NCBI GenBank assembly: GCA_009602725.1
Contig: WELB01000132.1
Location: 52,378 to 116,377 of the forward strand
Origin: Spirogloea muscicola
Lineage: Eukaryota > Streptophyta > Zygnematophyceae > Spirogloeales > Spirogloeaceae
Length of the DNA: 64,000 nt
Reading direction: 5' to 3'
In this document: positions 60,301 through 64,000 of the stretch, one piece after another
Numbering within the stretch: position 1 is the stretch's first letter
Layout of the letters: each line of letters starts with the position of its first letter
Translations under genes and position numbers: made by a program
The notes under the pieces: generated by a model
Seen by the model: only the letters and a program-made list of their open reading frames with translations
Database searches by the model: none
Told to the model about the DNA's origin: nothing

Positions 60301-61791
60301 TGTAAGCTTGCCACTCCAGTGCAAGCCTGCCAAAATCAAAAGCAGCTGGTGCCATGAGCTACTCAGATAAAAAACAAGTGCATCAAACAAAGCCACTGCA
60401 GTTGATGCCAGATTGACCTATACACACATTCGGCTAGAGGTCACAAACATAGACCAAAGGTAGATACTCTACTGTCAGTTCATCCTGTCAACCGCCCCCA
60501 CTAGCCTGAAACTATCACAATCTGCGCACAAGATATTGAAGATCACAAAAAGAGCAATACTTGCAGAACGGCACCTTCTGGCACCATGCACTCTCTTTGC
60601 TGGGATCTTGTGGGACGCATCCGCTGGAAGCACCGCAAAAAGGTGGATAAGAGATAGCGGATCGTCCAGATCTCGCAGAGCGTCAATGAATGATGGATAC
60701 CTGCGGTATCATCAGCGAACGACAGCAGTTGGTGCTCGTTCTCAAGCTCAGTGTGACCATAAGCTGACTATCTGTCTCTAGATCAGTCAGACCCAAGCAA
60801 TCGTCTCCAATCAGCTACATTTACCTCTCCTTGACTAGGTGGTCCAATGTGTACTGTGGACAGTTGGCCTCTAGGCGTGCAGTTGTGTTACCAGACTGCT
60901 TCGCTTTGGCCTTCTTTATCTTCCTCTCATGCGCTCTGATCTCTCTGGAGCTCAACAGGCCACACTTGCAATGCTTCAGTCAAATGTGCGAGCTACTCTA
61001 TCTACACGGGGGTCGTCACTGGCAAGTAGGCACTGATAGCTGATGGAGAGAGTTGCTGGCGGGTGAGGAGAGTCCTGCCTCAGGAAAACAATTTTGAATG
61101 CAATGTGAAACTTTTGATGACTCCCTACATCAGGCCCCAATACGCCATACCAATTGGCCGTGCACCTGATACCCGAGTATGACAACCTAAGAATCATGAA
61201 GCTGCGGACATGATAGTGTCAGACAGCAGTCTAGCCTTGACACTTTAGCCACAGACGACCCACGGAGAGGGCAGAGGACAGGCCTGCTCTTCTCAAGTAT
61301 TGGCTCGTGCAGGAGGAAGTTGATGTCCTTGACGTGGTAGTAGGTCTTGTTGTGCCCATGAACCTTCTTGCGTGGCTCCCGCGGGAAGACGCCCTTCAGA
61401 ATGCAAAGCCGCCTGCCACAACCCGTCAGAAGGCCTGCTAAGACTCGTCAGTGCCCAAGGCGGTAACCATGGCTCGCAGAAGCAAGCTAAGTGAGGTGCT
61501 GCGGATGACTTGTCTTACGCTGGGAGCTCTCCAAGCACCGCATGCAGCCCCGACCTGAATTCCGGCAGCTTGAGTTGGAGCCGGTTGAGGGCCTGATTTC
61601 GGGTGGTGTAGTTCACGACGTTCCCTGCCTTGCCCTGCGCAGCCGCACGCCAGTCCGAGCCAGCGGCTTAGCAAGGGAGCTTCCCTCCTGCTGCTTGACA
61701 ACAGCATCGCTTGCAGGGAGCCAAGCTCGGCGGCCAATCAGGCGCGGCAAGACAAAGAGACGCCGCCGTACTCTTTGCTGCTTCTTCGTCA
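57307..61791 (-). CDS. PES1: Pescadillo homologue, ribosome biogenesis factor
   Basis: Nucleolar protein of the PES1-BOP1-WDR12 complex, needed for 60S subunit maturation. Fourteen minus-strand exons join in phase: 61771-61791, 61555-61634, 61284-61412, 60825-60944, 60575-60700, 60242-60326, 59934-60044, 59711-59804, 59221-59609, 58905-59012, 58623-58744, 58217-58427, 57540-57815, 57307-57390 (about 650 residues). Exon 1 is only 21 nt (MTKKQQR). The N-terminal domain includes [80 protein letters not shown] and [19 protein letters not shown]. The BRCT domain has [32 protein letters not shown] and [10 protein letters not shown]. The end has [14 protein letters not shown] and a basic tail [11 protein letters not shown]. 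The intron 60945-61283 seems to use GCCTGT as donor, the only choice that keeps phase. Confidence 0.95.
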
Positions 61792-61804
61792 TGACGAGCC
61801 CCAG

Positions 61805-61814
61805 CGGCGGCGGC

Positions 61815-61846
<32 letters not shown>

Positions 61847-61847
61847 G
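61805..61847 (+). repeat. GGC trinucleotide repeat upstream of PES1
   Basis: About 14 near-perfect GGC units starting 14 bp upstream of the PES1 start codon (CCG in its 5' leader on the minus strand). Confidence 0.9.
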
Positions 61848-61904
61848 TGGGAGGGGGACGGGAGTAGGGGTTTGAGGTTTAGCGTCTAAAAGTAGGAGAA
61901 GATG

Positions 61905-62115
61905 GCGCGCAGTGGTCCTTCTACTTCATTTCCAGATGCCAATTACTCCGACACGAGGCTGCTGACAAGGGGTTGCCGAGCTCCCATTCAGTGTAGCCAC
62001 TTGCATGGCTGTGCGGTTTTAGCACTCTTCGGCCATTTTGGACATTGTCCCCAAACTTTCTCTGGGTTAGCTTTTCACAGCCATCGCCCGCTCCTGGAAG
62101 AGCCACTTTTTCTCG
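61905..62115 (+). mobile_element. LINE A/D-type tail
   Basis: Reads PDANYSDTRLLTRGCRA, then a 3'UTR with GGACATTGTCCCC, a weakened hairpin (GGGTTAGCTTTTCACAGCC) and GAGCCACTTTTTCTC. The next element begins immediately at 62116. Confidence 0.7.
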
Positions 62116-62820
62116 ATGGGGGAGGTTCTGTCGCGCCTCGTGGGGCGCACACTAATCATGCAGATTCAGGACGATGCCCAGGCGCACTTCCATCCCCACC
62201 AGTTTGGGGCTGGGATGCGTGCTGGCGCTGAGACCCTGGTGCACGGGGTACGGAGCGGCACTGGACGTCAACCCCCATTGGCTGGCCTTGAGCGTGGACG
62301 TACAGAATGCCTTCAACACTGTGGATCGGCAGGTTATTGCCGAGGAGCTAAGGCAGTACTTTCCCACCCTCCTCCCTCACTTCCGATGCATGTATGGCTC
62401 GCCATCTGCATTGTTGTTGGGGGCAGGGAGTTCTTTGGCTGTTTTGCAGTCAAAGACGGGGACACGGCAAGGTGATCCAATGGGAGGTTTTCTCTTCGCT
62501 CTGGCGCATTACCGTGCTTTGCGCAACACGGCGAGCGCTCACCCTGGCGTTCTCCTCCCGAGTTACGCGGATGATACCACGCTCCTCGGCCCCCCAATGG
62601 AGGTGCTGCAAGCTTTCGGCACGCTTCAGCACCAGCTCCAGCTTATTGGGCTTGGGGTCAATCCGGCTTGCTCTTCCTCCCCTCAGCTCATCTGACTTCC
62701 TACTGCTGACACGGGGTTACTAAGAGCGCCCTGGCTGTCTAGCCTGTGGCTCCGTCATGAACACCTGTATGCATCTGGCTGGCTTTCACAGCCGCTCTTT
62801 TAATATCAGCAGCCGCTTCC
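62116..62820 (+). mobile_element. LINE family B copy with RT fused to the 3' end by internal deletion
   Basis: Starts in mid-RT (MGEVLSRLVGRTLIMQIQDD). After one frame change it continues LALSVDVQNAFNTVDRQVI, TGTRQGDPMGGFLFALAHYR, SYADDTTLLGPP and IGLGVNPA, closely matching 33.4-34.0 kb. At 62669 it jumps to the last codons of the element (CTTCCTCCCCTCAGCTCATC...), followed by the family B 3'UTR and hairpin up to about 62815. Linker, RLE and most of the extension (roughly 1.6 kb) are missing. Confidence 0.85.
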
Positions 62821-62824
62821 CCCC

Positions 62825-63400
62825 TTTTTCCTGCGCTCCGCTGGCAGGTGCCCCTTTTTCTTTGGCTTTGGACATTGTCCATTCCTTTTTGGGCTGGCTT
62901 TGCCAGCCCCCATTCTCTCGGTGCCCAGCCAGGAAGAAGAAGTGGCTCTCCCAATGGGGGCAAGAAGAAGCTCTCCCAGTGGGGGCAAGGGCTGTGAGAA
63001 GCCAGCCCAAAAAAGAATTGACAAGGTTCGAAGAAGAGCCAGGCACAACCGTCGTAGAAGGGAGGGCGGTGGCTGTACGAGCCCCCCAGTGCCTCTTTTC
63101 CAACTGCAAGTTACTCCGACTTGCTACTGCTAACACGGGATTACTAAGCTCCCCTCCGCTTTAGTCTCGTGAATAGCTGTAATTTGGGTAATTTGCAAGT
63201 GATGAAGTTTTCCCCGTCTTTAAGCGCCTTTCGTCTTTTGGCTCTTTGGACCTTGTCCAATCTTTATGGGCTGGCCTTTCCCAGCCCGTAGTTTGGCCTC
63301 TTCGAACCTTGTCAACTCTTTTTGGGCTGGCTTCTTACAGCCCTTGCCCCCATCGGAGGAGCCACTTCTTCTTTCCCGGCCACCTTCTTAAATTGGGTGA
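62825..63400. mobile_element. Nested LINE 3' fragments
   Basis: Plus: TTTGGACATTGTCCATTCC and the perfect hairpin GGGCTGGCTTTGCCAGCCCC (62862-62915). Minus: end blocks at 62930-62965 and a full 3'UTR block at 62970-63035. Plus: two more hairpin blocks at 63240-63290 and 63293-63375. The last ends GAGCCACTTCTTCT. Confidence 0.72.
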
Positions 63401-64000
63401 GCTTTAGTTTCCCATTTGTAGGCGTTGGTGAGGATGCTTCAAGTCATAGCATCCTCAAAAACTCCTCCCCACGTCAAGGAGGAGGCGAAGCCCACCGCAC
63501 CGGTGGGCTGGCAATGACGTCCACACGCCTCAGAAGAGAAGAAATGAACTAGCTCTTTCAAGGTCAGACAATGCCTGTGAGAGGCCAGCTTAACAAAATG
63601 AACAAGATCGGAAGAGGAACTCCCGCTAGCAGTGAAGGGGCAGCTGTTGAAGGGCCACCCAAGTCGTTATGGATGGGCAAATCTTCAATGGATACGAGAG
63701 CCCCCTCCACTCGTGCTTTCGCCCTGCTTCTTAGCGCCTCTAAGCCTACGGCTTCGCTTTGTGTGGCCCCCAGATATGCAATCTCTTGTGGATGAGCATG
63801 TGTTGGCTCGGCTTGGCCTTCCTTTTACGTCATGCGAACCACGCACCTTCTGTTTCTTGCACCACTGACTTTGAAATGTTTCACCGACCGTGGATAGGCT
63901 CGGCCTCAAGGACTTCCTGGCCAGGAGGCCAAAGGCAGCCGACTCGAGCATAACAGCATCCAATGTAAGCGAGATTGTTTTTGCTGCTCGCCCTGCTACT
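63401..64000. other. LINE debris and unassigned sequence to window end
   Basis: A minus-strand 3'UTR remnant lies at 63570-63610 (GTGAGAGGCCAGCTTAAC). A family C-like 3' end lies at 63808-63862 (CTTGGCCTTCC, CATGCGAACCACGCACC). No host gene is recognised. Confidence 0.5.

Overview
The window is nuclear DNA from a eukaryote of the green lineage, most likely a chlorophyte green alga (Trebouxiophyceae-like; the class is an inference). The support is GC-rich DNA, genes with many short GT-AG introns (about 80 traced here, at least three with a GC donor), and plant-lineage families: a plant-type RNA pseudouridine synthase 7, an SRC2-like C2 protein, an IDD-type zinc finger and a bicupin storage-like protein. 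No plasmid, phage, CRISPR or operon features are present. Sequence gaps (N) lie at 7808-7811, 12644, 39337, 44754 and 52406-52700. Each sits in very GC-rich sequence, usually at or near a first exon, so several gene starts are uncertain.

Layout. 78-2986 (+): DNA primase small subunit, 5' end cut by the window. 3797-5118 (-): unknown coiled-coil/membrane protein. 5.35-7.55 kb: LINE fragments. 7724-11416 (+): RNA pseudouridine synthase. 12.0-12.5 kb: LINE tail. 12.4-16.27 kb (+): TM9SF/nonaspanin. 17.1-24.1 kb: dense LINE graveyard. 24160-26914 (+): SRC2-like C2 protein, followed by a block that is duplicated at 35.83-39.19 kb with a shortened paralogue. 28.85-29.17 kb: broken IDD zinc finger. 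29.7-35.3 kb: LINE tails and one almost complete LINE. 40454-44870 (-): lysyl-tRNA synthetase, head to head with WDR25 (45079-47296, +). 49159-52053 (-): secreted bicupin, head to head with seipin (about 52.9-56.63 kb, +), which converges on Pescadillo/PES1 (57307-61791, -). 61.9-64.0 kb: more LINE debris.

The host genes are housekeeping: DNA replication (primase), RNA modification (PUS), splicing-type WD40 (WDR25), translation (LysRS), ribosome assembly (PES1), Golgi membrane traffic (TM9SF), lipid droplets (seipin) and storage (bicupin). They do not form one pathway; neighbours are arranged head to head or tail to tail as in compact algal genomes.

The most distinctive content is a group of non-LTR retrotransposons with a restriction-like endonuclease (RLE, R2-like KxxKY motif). 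At least four families share the same architecture: N-terminal zinc finger, reverse transcriptase, C-x-C-x12-H-x3-C linker, RLE, then an unusual conserved C-terminal extension ending in TRGY-stop. Most copies are 5'-truncated to that last stretch plus a 3'UTR carrying a GGCTGG...CCAGCC hairpin and, in one family, a (CTT)n tail. One 98-bp copy has a clear 10-bp target-site duplication. The C-terminal extension and the shared 3' hairpin are the best candidates for something undescribed.
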